Shown here piece by piece: positions 49,878 to 57,830 of a stretch of DNA of 64,000 nt. Origin of the DNA: CADEFD01 sp050187355 (GTDB lineage: Bacteria > Acidobacteriota > Vicinamibacteria > Vicinamibacterales > UBA2999); contig JBFWXO010000012.1 in the NCBI GenBank assembly GCA_050187355.1, positions 1 through 64,000 of the forward strand, given 5' to 3'. Position 1 is the stretch's first letter; every line of letters begins with the position of its first letter. The notes under the pieces were generated by a model that saw only the letters and a list, made by a program, of their open reading frames with translations, had not been told where the DNA came from and searched no databases. Both the position numbers and the translations under genes were made by a program.

Positions 49878-51238
49878 CACGCCCTCACGAGGCCCATCAG
49901 GACCTGCAACGTGTCGTCGACGGCCGTGAAGTACTTGGCGTTGGCCTCGTAGGCCCGCTGGAACTTCAGCATCGACGCCGCTTCCTCGTCGAGCGACACC
50001 CCGGACACCTGATCGCGCAGCCGCCCCACTTCCTGGGCGACCGTGTGCTTGGCCTGCTGCTCGGCCCGGGCCGCGTCCACATCGGACCCGACGTGATAGG
50101 CCAGCTGCGCCCAGCCTTCGGTGAAGGTGGCCGAGCCGCCGAGCAGGGTCTTCTTGTCGCGCAGGTCCGCCAGGGCCCGCGCGATGCCGTTGTCGCCCGG
50201 CGCGCCGGTCTGCGACGCCGCAATCAGGCTCGGGTCGGCCTTGACCGCCGCGCTCACCGACAGGCCCGCGGCGGCGCCGGCCACGGCGGCCGGGGGCGTG
50301 AAGAAGTCGCCGCCGGCGGCGCCCGACAGGTCGAAGCCCGTCTGGTGCAGGGCGTTGACTTCCTGGGCCACGCCGTAGGCCAGCTCGTCCAGGCGCGCCT
50401 GGTAGCCGGGAATGAGCGTGTCGCGGGCGTAGCTCAGCCCCCCGATCCGCCCCGTGGTGAACTCGCCGGTGACGTTCGCGGTGCCCAGGGTGAGCGTGGC
50501 GTAGCCGTTGGCGCCGGTGCCGACGTGCACGTCGTAGTTCGACGCGCCGATCACGAGCGCGCGTCCCGACGGGATCGTCACGTCGACGCCGCCGTCCTTG
50601 CGCGCCAGCACGCTGACGGCCGTGAGGGTCGAGAGCTCCTCGATGGCGAGCGTCTGCTGGTCCTTCAGGCCCTCGATGTCCAGCCCGCCGCCCCCGCTGC
50701 CGATCTGCTCGTTGATCTTGGCGATCTTGGCGGCCAGCGCGTTGACCTCGTTCACGCTCTCGCGGACGCCGTTGTCGGCGGCGCGGCCGCTGTCGGTGAG
50801 CCGCCGGGCGACGTCGTTGAACGACGCCGTGAGCCGGCCGGCCTCGAGCACCACGCCGTCGCGCGCGGTCGCCGAGGTGGGATCGACCGACAGGGCGGAC
50901 ATCGAGTCGAAGAAGGCCGACAGCCGGGCGTCGATGCCCTGCCCCGGCGCGCCGATGTTGGTCTCGACGAGCGACAGCGCGTCGAGGAGCGCCCCCTCGC
51001 GCGTCTCGTCGGGAATCGCGGCGCGCACGCGCGCGTCGAGCACGCGGTCCCGGAGGGCGCGCGTGCCGGTCACCTCGACGCCCTTGGCGCCGTAGACGAC
51101 CTCGGCGAGGCCGAGCCGGCGGCGCGCGTACCCGGGCGTGTTCAGGTTGGCCATGTTCTGGCCGGTCACGTCGAGGCCCGCGGTCTGGGCCTCGAGCGAC
51201 CGGGCGGCCATCGAGAGCTGTCCGAAGAGTCCGGCCAT
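49877..51238 (-). CDS. flgK: Hook-filament junction protein FlgK (HAP1)
   Basis: A 453-residue junction protein. The N-terminal rod/hook motif DVTGQNMANLNTPGYARRR and the C-terminal GVSLDEEAASMLKFQRAYEANAKYF are diagnostic. The ATG at 51238 shares its A with the flgN stop and has GAGGGCG upstream, the same junction design as flgL. It is shorter than enterobacterial FlgK (about 550) because the variable central domain is reduced. Confidence 0.96.
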   Translation of the reverse strand: MAGLFGQLSMAARSLEAQTAGLDVTGQNMANLNTPGYARRRLGLAEVVYGAKGVEVTGTRALRDRVLDARVRAAIPDETREGALLDALSLVETNIGAPGQGIDARLSAFFDSMSALSVDPTSATARDGVVLEAGRLTASFNDVARRLTDSGRAADNGVRESVNEVNALAAKIAKINEQIGSGGGGLDIEGLKDQQTLAIEELSTLTAVSVLARKDGGVDVTIPSGRALVIGASNYDVHVGTGANGYATLTLGTANVTGEFTTGRIGGLSYARDTLIPGYQARLDELAYGVAQEVNALHQTGFDLSGAAGGDFFTPPAAVAGAAAGLSVSAAVKADPSLIAASQTGAPGDNGIARALADLRDKKTLLGGSATFTEGWAQLAYHVGSDVDAARAEQQAKHTVAQEVGRLRDQVSGVSLDEEAASMLKFQRAYEANAKYFTAVDDTLQVLMGLVRA

Positions 51239-51609
51239 CACGCCCTCGTGTCGAATTCGTGGCGGTGAGCGCCCTGCAGGGTGGGCGTCCCGTGCCGGTG
51301 ATAGGTGTCGGCGTGCCCGAGCGCGTCGAGTGTCGCGCGGGCCACCAGGGCGGCGGCGGCGCCGACGGCGCGGCAGCGCGCCAGCGCGGACCGGGCCTCG
51401 GCCAGATGGAAGTCCAGCGCGGCCCGCTCGTCGTCGGCGAGCGCCGGGGACGCGGCCGAGAGCGGCACGAGCGCCGCGGCGAGGGCCGGCTCGACGGCCA
51501 GCACCGCCGCGGCGTCGCCGGAGGCCAGGGCCTCGGCGAGCGCGGTGAGGGTGGCGCCCAGGTGGCGCGTGTGATCGACCAGAGCCGCGGCCTGTCCTGC
51601 CGGGGTCAT
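51238..51609 (-). CDS. flgN: FlgN-like chaperone for FlgK/FlgL
   Basis: A 123-residue helical protein between flgM and flgK, the place of the FlgK/FlgL chaperone FlgN. It is Ala/Leu-rich (ALVDHTRHLGATLTALAEAL; ALDFHLAEARSALARCRAV) with a His-rich C terminus (TYHRHGTPTLQGAHRHEF). I prefer the ATG at 51609 to a TTG at 51621 that overlaps the flgM stop. The assignment rests on size, helical character and operon position. Confidence 0.7.
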   Translation of the reverse strand: MTPAGQAAALVDHTRHLGATLTALAEALASGDAAAVLAVEPALAAALVPLSAASPALADDERAALDFHLAEARSALARCRAVGAAAALVARATLDALGHADTYHRHGTPTLQGAHRHEFDTRA

Positions 51610-51617
51610 GGCGCGGT

Positions 51618-51917
51618 TCAACCCTTGTCGAGCAGGTGGTCGATGAGGGCGTTGGCGAGGCGGTCCGGGTCGCGGCCGAGCTCCCCGCTGGCGAGCAGGG
51701 CCCGCCCGCGCTCGACGGCCTCGGGACGGACGTCGGGCGCGTCGTTCGCCGCGGCGGCGGCGTTCGCCGCGAGCTGCCCCGTGCTCGACAGACGCACCTG
51801 GTCGGCCCGCGTGTCCTGCACGGCGCGCTCGGCGGCCGCCGCCCGCTCGTCGCGGACCTCGGCGCCCCGCACGCCTTCGAACTGGTCGAGACTGGCGCGG
51901 TTCTGCTCAATCTTCAT
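51618..51917 (-). CDS. flgM: Anti-sigma28 factor FlgM
   Basis: A 99-residue, largely polar protein that holds FliA inactive until it is exported through the finished hook. The N terminus MKIEQNRASLDQFEG is weakly conserved. The family signal is in the C-terminal helix VRPEAVERGRALLASGELGRDPDRLANALIDHLL, where FlgM contacts sigma28, and VRLSSTGQLA fits the upstream part. The ATG at 51917 has AGGG eight bases upstream; an ATG at 51923 is too close to it. It has its own sigma28-like promoter, so FliA induces its own inhibitor. Confidence 0.9.
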   Translation of the reverse strand: MKIEQNRASLDQFEGVRGAEVRDERAAAAERAVQDTRADQVRLSSTGQLAANAAAAANDAPDVRPEAVERGRALLASGELGRDPDRLANALIDHLLDKG

Positions 51918-52019
51918 CGTCATGTCCCTCGCCGGCTGTCCGGCGAACACCGCCGGCCCACGTGCCGGCGCCCCGTCATCGCCCCGGAGCGACGGGCCCC
52001 ATGTGGCGATTCAACCATC

Positions 52020-52046
52020 CAATCGGCAATGGGCCCGGCACCATTA
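52020..52046 (-). promoter_or_regulatory. Sigma28-like promoter of flgM-flgN-flgK-flgL
   Basis: Minus-strand TAAT (52046-52043), 15-base spacer, GCCGATTG (52027-52020). The -10-like box is identical to those before motA and the pseudo-kinase gene. It lies in the 141-base gap after flgJ, leaving a leader of about 95 bases. Confidence 0.6.
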
Positions 52047-52058
52047 GGGGGACGGGCG

Positions 52059-52919
52059 TCATTCGTCCGATTCGCCGACATCGGTGTCGGCCGCCCGGTC
52101 ATTCCAGGCCGCCGCCACGCCGCGCGCATCCACCGCGCGCCCGAATTCCCGTGCCTCGAAGTGCAGATGTGGTCCGGTCGCGCGTCCACTTTGGCCCGAC
52201 AGTGCAAGGCGCTGACCAGCCTCCACGGACTGCCCGGGCTCGACCGCCAGCGCCGAGAGGTGCGCGTACAGCGTCTCACGGCCGCCGCCGTGGTCGACCA
52301 TCACGGTCAGGCCGTAGCCGGGCCGCTCCCCCGCCGCGGTCACGACGCCGGGGCCGAAGGCCCGGACCTCGCTGCCGTAGGCCGCCGCCAGGTCGACGCC
52401 GCGGTGGAACCTCGCGTCGCCCGTGAACGGGTCGTGCCGCCAGCCGAACGGCGAGGTGACGCGGACCGGTCCGGCCACCAGATCCATGGCCCCCGCGACC
52501 GGCGCGGCCTGGGCGGCCGGCGCCGCGACCGGCATCGCGACCGGCGCCGCCGGACGTTGGGATACGGGCGCCGCGGGCGCGTCCGCGGCGGCGGCGGCCG
52601 GGGCGTCGGGCGCCGCCTCGGCGCCGGACAGGGCCGGCGCCCGGAGCAGGGCCGCCTCGAGCATCCCGCGCAGCCCGAGCCCGCCGGCCCGGCTCAACGC
52701 GAGCCCGAACTCGCCCTGCATCATGTCGGTCATCGTCGACCCGCCGAGCCCGAGGACCCCGTCCTCCTCGTCGCCGGCCTTCACGTCGCGCAGCATCTCG
52801 GTGAGCAGCATCCCCTCGAACTGCTCGACGAGCGTCAGCACCTGGAGCCGTTCGGCCTGCGCCGGCGTCAGCGCCCCGGCGCCGTCTCCCGCCGCCAACG
52901 ATTCGAGTGTGGTTTTCAT
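52059..52919 (-). CDS. flgJ: FlgJ-like rod protein fused to an M23 (LytM) endopeptidase
   Basis: A 286-residue fusion. Residues ~20-100 match the FlgJ rod-binding domain (LVEQFEGMLLTEMLRDV; TMTDMMQGEFGLALSRAGGLG). An Ala/Pro linker follows. Residues ~150-275 form an M23 metallopeptidase: SPFGWRHDPFTG, the zinc motif FHRGVDLA and GPHLHFE are intact. Enterobacterial FlgJ instead ends in a GH73 glucosaminidase, so here peptide cross-links rather than glycan strands would be cut to let the rod through. It lies after flgI. There is a 7-base tandem repeat just upstream of its start and only a weak ribosome site. Confidence 0.88.
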   Translation of the reverse strand: MKTTLESLAAGDGAGALTPAQAERLQVLTLVEQFEGMLLTEMLRDVKAGDEEDGVLGLGGSTMTDMMQGEFGLALSRAGGLGLRGMLEAALLRAPALSGAEAAPDAPAAAAADAPAAPVSQRPAAPVAMPVAAPAAQAAPVAGAMDLVAGPVRVTSPFGWRHDPFTGDARFHRGVDLAAAYGSEVRAFGPGVVTAAGERPGYGLTVMVDHGGGRETLYAHLSALAVEPGQSVEAGQRLALSGQSGRATGPHLHFEAREFGRAVDARGVAAAWNDRAADTDVGESDE

Positions 52920-52932
52920 GGTGATTCTTGCA

Positions 52933-52970
52933 GGGACCGGGGACCAGGGACCCGGGACCCGGGACCCGGG
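52933..52970. repeat. Five tandem 7-base units (GGGACCN) in the flgI-flgJ gap
   Basis: Units run GGGACCG, GGGACCA, then GGGACCC three times, ending in GGG. GGGACCC is nearly self-complementary, so the array can also fold into alternative hairpins. It lies 14-51 bases before the flgJ start codon on the minus strand. Confidence 0.85.
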
Positions 52971-52981
52971 CGCCGGCCTCC

Positions 52982-54100
52982 CTAGATGATCACGATCTCC
53001 GCCTGCAGCGCCCCGGCGGCCTTGAGCGCCTGCATGATGGCGATGATGTCGCGCGGCGTGGCGCCGAGCCGGTTCAGGGCGTCGACGACGGCCTCGAGCG
53101 TGGTCCCGTCGTCGAGGGACACGAGCCGGGCCGTGCCCTCGCGCACGTCCACCTGGGTGTTGGGCACGACCACCGTGTCGCCCGTCGGCGCCAGCGCGCC
53201 CGGCTGCGACACCTGGAAGCGCGTGCTGATCCGGACCGAGAGGTTGCCGTGGGCGACGGCGGCCGACGAGATGCGGACGTTGGCGCCCACCACGATCGTG
53301 CCCGATCGCTCGTTGATGACGACCCGGGCCGGGACGTCGGCCGACACGGTGAGGCCCTCCAGGCGGGCCATGAGCTCCGGCAGCGACTCCTTGTACTCGT
53401 CGGGCACCGCCACGGCGACCGTGCCCGGATCGACCACCTTGGCGCGGCCCGCGCCCAGGTCCGCATTGATGGCCTCGGCCACCCGCGAGGCGGTCGCGAA
53501 GTCCGGGTCGTGCAGCGACAGCGGCACGACGTCCACGACGGGCAGCGTGCGGCCCGTGGACTGCTGGACGAGCGCGCCGTTGGGCACGCGGCCCACGGTG
53601 AGGTGGTTCACGGCCACCGAGTTGCCGCCGGATCCGCCGCCGAAGCCGCCGATCGACAGCGGGCCCTGCGCCAGCGCGTACACCTGGCCGTCGGGCCCTC
53701 GGAGCGCCGTCGCCAGCAGCGTGCCGCCCTGGAGGCTGCGCGCATCGCCGATCGACGACGCCGTCACGTCGAGCCGCACCCCGGGCCGCGCGTACGACGG
53801 GAGCTGGGCCGTGACCATCACGGCCGCGATGTTCTCGACGACGATCTTCGTCGGCGACACCGCGACGCCCAGCTGCTGCAGCATGTTGGCGAGCGACTGG
53901 GTGGAGAAGATCGTCTGGCGCCGATCGCCGGTCTTGTTCAGGCCCACGATGAGCCCGTAGCCCATCAGGGGCAGGGCGTCGGGTCCCTGCAGCGACACGA
54001 CGTCCTTGAGCCGGGCCGTCGTCCCCGCCGCGTCGGCCGCCGCGCCCGACGCCAGGGCCGCGGCCAGGGCCGCCGCGATCACGCGAGAGGTCGTCGTCAT
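52982..54100 (-). CDS. flgI: Flagellar P-ring protein FlgI
   Basis: Periplasmic P-ring subunit of 372 residues with a Sec signal peptide (VIAAALAAALASGAAADAAG). Landmarks are LKDVVSLQGPDALPLMGYGLIVGLNKTGD, VENIAAVMVTAQLPSYARPG, VVINERSGTIVVGANVRISSAAVAHGNL, and a C-terminal LGATPRDIIAIMQALKAAGALQAE. Length is normal. It begins one base after the flgH stop, so P- and L-ring subunits are made together. Confidence 0.97.
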   Translation of the reverse strand: MTTTSRVIAAALAAALASGAAADAAGTTARLKDVVSLQGPDALPLMGYGLIVGLNKTGDRRQTIFSTQSLANMLQQLGVAVSPTKIVVENIAAVMVTAQLPSYARPGVRLDVTASSIGDARSLQGGTLLATALRGPDGQVYALAQGPLSIGGFGGGSGGNSVAVNHLTVGRVPNGALVQQSTGRTLPVVDVVPLSLHDPDFATASRVAEAINADLGAGRAKVVDPGTVAVAVPDEYKESLPELMARLEGLTVSADVPARVVINERSGTIVVGANVRISSAAVAHGNLSVRISTRFQVSQPGALAPTGDTVVVPNTQVDVREGTARLVSLDDGTTLEAVVDALNRLGATPRDIIAIMQALKAAGALQAEIVII

Positions 54101-54101
54101 G

Positions 54102-54800
54102 TCAGAACACCTTGTTCAGGAGGCGCACCAGCCACCCCGGCGACATGCTGCTCTTGGTGAGCCCCCTGCCGAAGTAGCGGATGCTGAGCTGGCCGAGCGA
54201 CGCCGACGAGACGACGTTGCCGGGCCCGATGTCCACCACGCGCGCGATGCCGCTCAGCACCACGGTCTGGCGGTCGCCGTTGATCTCGATCTCGCGCACG
54301 CCCTCGAGCAGCAGGTCGCCGTTGGGCATCACCTGCGCGACGCGCGCGCTCATGATGGCCGAGAGCACGCTGGCCCGGGCCGTCGACCCGCTGCCCTTGA
54401 AGCCCGTGTCGCCCTGGCTCGACGCCAGGTCGCCGAGGCCCACCGCCGCCGGGATCTTGTTCTGGAGGCCGAAGAGGCTCGTGATGCCGATGCCGCTGCT
54501 GGAGGACTTGGCGATCGACGCGTCGGTCGACCCGGTGGCCGCGATGCTCTCCTCGACCCGGATGGTCACGACGTCGTTCAGCCGGCGGGCGCGCAGGTCG
54601 AACAGCAGGCCCTGCATCCAGGGATTCGCTTCGCCGGTGGCCGGCGTCCGCGCAGCCTCCAGGTAGCGGGCCAGGGCCTTGTCCTGCGAGTCGGGCGGCG
54701 CGCCCGACGCGGTCTGCGCCAGCGCCGCCCCCGGCCACGCGGCCGCGAGCGCCAGCGTCAGCAGGCCGGCCCGCGCACTCGTACCGTGGCTCTTCCTCAT
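54102..54800 (-). CDS. flgH: Flagellar L-ring protein FlgH, without lipobox cysteine
   Basis: Outer-membrane ring subunit of 232 residues. The body shows NDVVTIRVEESIAATGSTDA, GSGSTARASVLSAIMSARV, PNGDLLLEGVREIEINGDRQ and GNVVSSASLGQLSIRYFGRG, all FlgH hallmarks. The signal peptide is Sec type I (AAWPGAALAQ) and there is no Cys in the processed N terminus, whereas FlgH is normally a lipoprotein. The ATG at 54800 overlaps the flgA stop (ATGA) with GGAG two bases upstream. Confidence 0.95.
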   Translation of the reverse strand: MRKSHGTSARAGLLTLALAAAWPGAALAQTASGAPPDSQDKALARYLEAARTPATGEANPWMQGLLFDLRARRLNDVVTIRVEESIAATGSTDASIAKSSSSGIGITSLFGLQNKIPAAVGLGDLASSQGDTGFKGSGSTARASVLSAIMSARVAQVMPNGDLLLEGVREIEINGDRQTVVLSGIARVVDIGPGNVVSSASLGQLSIRYFGRGLTKSSMSPGWLVRLLNKVF

Positions 54801-55483
54801 GGCTCCACCTCCACCTCGCCCCGGCCGACGACGCGCGCCGTCAGGGTCCGTTTGCTCTCCGGGTGCCGCACGCGCACGCGGGCGCCCGGGCGCCCGGCGT
54901 CGACGGCCACGAGCGCGGCCCGCACTTCGAGGCCGCCCATCCGCACGACCGCCACGACCTGCTCGCCGGCGCGCACGGCCGGCATCGGCGTCACCGCCCG
55001 CGCCGTCACGCACGCATCGGCCGCCAGGTCGCGCAGCGCCGCGCCGCCGACCAGGTCGGCCAGCCCCGGCGGCGGATCGAGCGGGCCCTCGGTCAGCGCG
55101 TGCCGGACCGCCGCCAAGTCGCCCTCCGACACCGCGGTCCCGCGCGCGACCGCGTGCGTCGTGTGCCAGTGCGCCACCGACACCCGCAGGCGCAGCGTCC
55201 GCCGCGCCACCGGCACGAGCGCCGTCGTGCCCGCCCGCGGCATCGGCGCCCGGAGCAGGATCCGCACCGGGCGACCCAGGGACGCCCCGGGTTCCACCAC
55301 CGCGTCCACCGCGTGCTCGACCGGCCCGCCGTCGTCGGCGGCCTCGACCTCCACCTCGGCGTCCTCGCCCATCCGGGCGCGTACTGCCGCCACGACGAGC
55401 GCGCGCGTGGCGTCGTCCACGGCCCCGGCGGCCGGCACCGGCCGGCCGAGCGATGTCGCGAGGGCGAGGATCGCGGCGGTCAT
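54797..55483 (-). CDS. flgA: P-ring assembly chaperone FlgA
   Basis: A 228-residue SAF-domain protein that helps FlgI assemble. The N terminus is only weakly signal-like (AAILALATSLGRPVPAAGA). The C-terminal SAF-like fold has AVARGTAVSEGDLAAVRH, DACVTARAVTPMPAVRAGEQVVAV and VRVRHPESKRTLTARVVGRGEVEVE, matching FlgA. Overlaps of four bases with both flgG and flgH keep it within the ring-gene run. Confidence 0.9.
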   Translation of the reverse strand: MTAAILALATSLGRPVPAAGAVDDATRALVVAAVRARMGEDAEVEVEAADDGGPVEHAVDAVVEPGASLGRPVRILLRAPMPRAGTTALVPVARRTLRLRVSVAHWHTTHAVARGTAVSEGDLAAVRHALTEGPLDPPPGLADLVGGAALRDLAADACVTARAVTPMPAVRAGEQVVAVVRMGGLEVRAALVAVDAGRPGARVRVRHPESKRTLTARVVGRGEVEVEP

Positions 55484-56265
55484 CGGACGATGTTGTTGAC
55501 CTGGGCCAGCATCTCGTCGGCGGCCCGGATCACCTTGGAACTGGCCTCGTAGGCGCGCTGGCCGAGGATCATGTTGACCATCTCCTCGACCACGCTCACG
55601 TTCGAGTCCTCGAGGAACCCCTGCGTGAGCGTGCCGCGCTGCTCGGTGCCGGCCGGGCCGGTCTGCGGCTCGCCGGAGGCGCTGGTCACCTGGAACAGGT
55701 TGCCGCCCATCGGCGTCAGGCCCGACGGGTTCTGGAAGGTCGTGAGCTCGATGACGCCGAGCTGCTGCGCGGCGCTCTGCCCCGGGATCGTCGCCGAGAC
55801 GACGCCCTCGCGCGACACGGTCACGGAGGTGGCGTTCTCGGGGATCGAGATCTGCGGGTCGAGCAGGTAGCCGTCCACGGTGACGACCTGCCCCTGCGCG
55901 TCGCGCTGGAAGCTGCCGGCCCGCGTGAAGGCCTGCGTGCCGTCGGGCAGCGTCACCTTGAAGAAGCCCTGCCCCTGGATGGCCAGGTCGAGCGGGCTGC
56001 CGGTGCCGCGGAAGCTGCCGGTGGTGAAGTCGCGCGAGGTGGCGACCACCCGCGTGCCCAGCCCCACCTCAAGTCCGGTGGGCGAATCGCCGATTGACGT
56101 GGCAGCGCCGGGGACCCGGGTGTGCTGGTAGAAGAGATCCTCGAACTCCACGTGGCTCCGCTTGTAGCCGGCGGTGTTCACGTTGGCGAGGTTGTGGGCC
56201 ACGTTGTCGATGCTGGCCTGCTGGGCGTTCATGCCGCTGGCGGCGGTGTAGAGCGCGCGAATCAT
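55480..56265 (-). CDS. flgG: Distal rod protein FlgG
   Basis: A 261-residue rod subunit. N-terminal MIRALYTAASGMNAQQASIDNVAHNLAN with NVNTAGYKRS and C-terminal GFLEDSNVSVVEEMVNMILGQRAYEASSKVI are standard. The FlgG-specific central stretch (DFTTGSFRGTGSPLDLAIQGQGFF) is present. A GAGAGGA ribosome site precedes the ATG across a 21-base gap after flgF. Confidence 0.97.
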   Translation of the reverse strand: MIRALYTAASGMNAQQASIDNVAHNLANVNTAGYKRSHVEFEDLFYQHTRVPGAATSIGDSPTGLEVGLGTRVVATSRDFTTGSFRGTGSPLDLAIQGQGFFKVTLPDGTQAFTRAGSFQRDAQGQVVTVDGYLLDPQISIPENATSVTVSREGVVSATIPGQSAAQQLGVIELTTFQNPSGLTPMGGNLFQVTSASGEPQTGPAGTEQRGTLTQGFLEDSNVSVVEEMVNMILGQRAYEASSKVIRAADEMLAQVNNIVR

Positions 56266-56286
56266 GTCGGGTCCTCTCGAAACGGG

Positions 56287-57003
56287 TTACCGGCGGCCGA
56301 AGGTGTCGATGGCGCGGCCGTCCACGTCGTTCATCAGCACGGACACGGCCCGCTGGAGCGCCTGGAAGCTGCGGTTCACGGACGTGAGCTCGGCCACGCG
56401 ATCGACGACCGAGACGTTGGACTGTTCGAGCGATCCGGCGCGGATCGTCGGCGCGTCCACGGGGAGGGGCGTCTCGTCGCCCCGCAGCAGCGCGCCGGTC
56501 TCCCGCACGAGGGCGCCCGGGTCCCTGAACTGCACCACCGCCAGGCGACCCACGGCCACCCCGTCGTTCATGACCGAGCCGTCGGGGTCGATCGAGATTG
56601 CGCCGTCCCCGACCGTGATCGGGCCGTCGGCGCCGCGCACCACGGCCCCGTCGGCCGTGACGAGCGTGCCGTCGGACGTGCGGCTCAGGTGGCCGTTGCG
56701 CGTGTAGCGCGCCCCGGCGGGCGTGTCGACCACCAGGAACCCGCCGCCCTCGATGGCGATGTCCAGGTCGCGGCCCGTCGGCTCGATGGCGCCGGGCCGG
56801 GCGTCGAGCCGCCGGGCGCCGAGCGAGGCGTCGATGGCCGACTCGAACGCCTGGTCGAACGCGGGCCGCGGCACGTCGCGATGGCCCGTCCGCTCGGCCT
56901 TGTAGCCGGCGGTCCCGGCGTTGGCCAGGTCCGAGGCGAGCCGATCGAGCTCGTCCAGCCGCGTGCGCATGCCGCTCAACGCGACGTAGTGGCCGCCTGC
57001 CAT
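56287..57003 (-). CDS. flgF: Proximal rod protein FlgF
   Basis: A 238-residue rod protein paralogous to flgG: GGHYVALSGMRTRLDELDRLASDLANAGTAGY-type N terminus, GRDLDIAIEGGGFLVV in the centre and QSNVSVVDRVAELTSVNRSFQALQRAV at the C terminus. The first residues deviate from the usual M-x-x-x-x-Y-x-A-x-x-G and are less conserved than in flgG. AGGAG lies seven bases upstream of the ATG. The start lies 28 bases inside the end of the MshEN-like gene. Confidence 0.9.
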   Translation of the reverse strand: MAGGHYVALSGMRTRLDELDRLASDLANAGTAGYKAERTGHRDVPRPAFDQAFESAIDASLGARRLDARPGAIEPTGRDLDIAIEGGGFLVVDTPAGARYTRNGHLSRTSDGTLVTADGAVVRGADGPITVGDGAISIDPDGSVMNDGVAVGRLAVVQFRDPGALVRETGALLRGDETPLPVDAPTIRAGSLEQSNVSVVDRVAELTSVNRSFQALQRAVSVLMNDVDGRAIDTFGRR

Positions 57004-57830
57004 GTCTCCGCTCCTTCCATGGTGTCCTGCGGCGTCTGGTCGATGAGCAGGTCGAAGCCCACCCCCTCGCCCTGCAGCCGCACCCACACGTAGGGCCCCC
57101 AGCGCGCATCGCGCATCCGGGCCTCCCCCGTCGCCATCACCACCTGCGCGAGGCGCCGCGCGCCCTCGCCGGCATCGCGTTCGTGGGCAAAACCCATCGA
57201 CAGGTCCTGGCCGGCGCAGCGTCCGCGGGCGCGAGCCCCGTACTGCTCCAGCAGCGCGAGCCAGTCCTCGTCGCTGACGAGGAACGGCTCGGGCGTCCAG
57301 CCCGTCTGCTGCCGGAAGATCGAGAGTTCGGTCCGCGGCACCGGCGCCGGGAACGCGACGCGGATGCGCCCGTCGTCGGGCGGGCTGATCGGCACGATGC
57401 GCAGCGCCTGGATGGCGTCGCGGCTCAGGCCGCCCGGAGCCTCGTGCACCCGCGTCGGGTCCACGCTGGGCAGGTAGCTCACGCCCGCCTGATCGGCGAG
57501 CGCGCGCAAGAGCGCGTGCGGGTCCAGCAGGCCCATCGAGCGCAGCTGCTCGCCGAGCCGCAGGCGGCTGGAGGCCTGCGCCTCGAGCGCCTGCGCGATG
57601 TGTTCGGGCGGCACCGCGCGGTGGTGGCGCAGGAGCGCCCCGAGGCGCACGGCCGGCAGGCGCGGCACGATCTGCTGGGCGGGCGGCGCCAACTGGAGCC
57701 GGGCGCGCACCACGCCTTCGACGCACGCCTGCGAGCACAGCCACGCGCCGTCGAGGGTGGCGCCCCGCGACTGGCGCACGCGCCACCAGCGCGGCGTGGA
57801 GGTGCAGTGGTCAGACGCGCACGGCGGCAT
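56976..57830 (-). CDS. MshEN-domain protein, candidate c-di-GMP receptor in the flagellar operon
   Basis: A 284-residue protein without an ATPase. The N terminus has a Cys/His set (C4, H8, C9, C32, C36) with a Trp pair (TPRWWRVRQ) that could bind zinc. Residues ~62-115 fit the two-part MshEN c-di-GMP motif: VRLGALLRHHRAV, IAQALEAQ, RLGEQLRSMG and LLRALADQ with correct spacing. The C-terminal ~150 residues resemble the rest of a GspE/PilB N-terminal domain (VSYLPSVDPTRVHEAP; LRIVPISPPDDGRIRVAF). The ATG at 57830 has GAGG eight bases upstream. It overlaps both neighbours and lies between fliN and flgF. Confidence 0.72.
   Translation of the reverse strand: MPPCASDHCTSTPRWWRVRQSRGATLDGAWLCSQACVEGVVRARLQLAPPAQQIVPRLPAVRLGALLRHHRAVPPEHIAQALEAQASSRLRLGEQLRSMGLLDPHALLRALADQAGVSYLPSVDPTRVHEAPGGLSRDAIQALRIVPISPPDDGRIRVAFPAPVPRTELSIFRQQTGWTPEPFLVSDEDWLALLEQYGARARGRCAGQDLSMGFAHERDAGEGARRLAQVVMATGEARMRDARWGPYVWVRLQGEGVGFDLLIDQTPQDTMEGAETWQAATTSR

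Noticed and set aside
56069..56096. Plus-strand TCAA followed by GCCGATTG inside flgG, resembling the sigma28 promoters
   Set aside because: The spacer is 16 rather than 15 bases and it points antisense inside a coding region with no plus-strand gene downstream.
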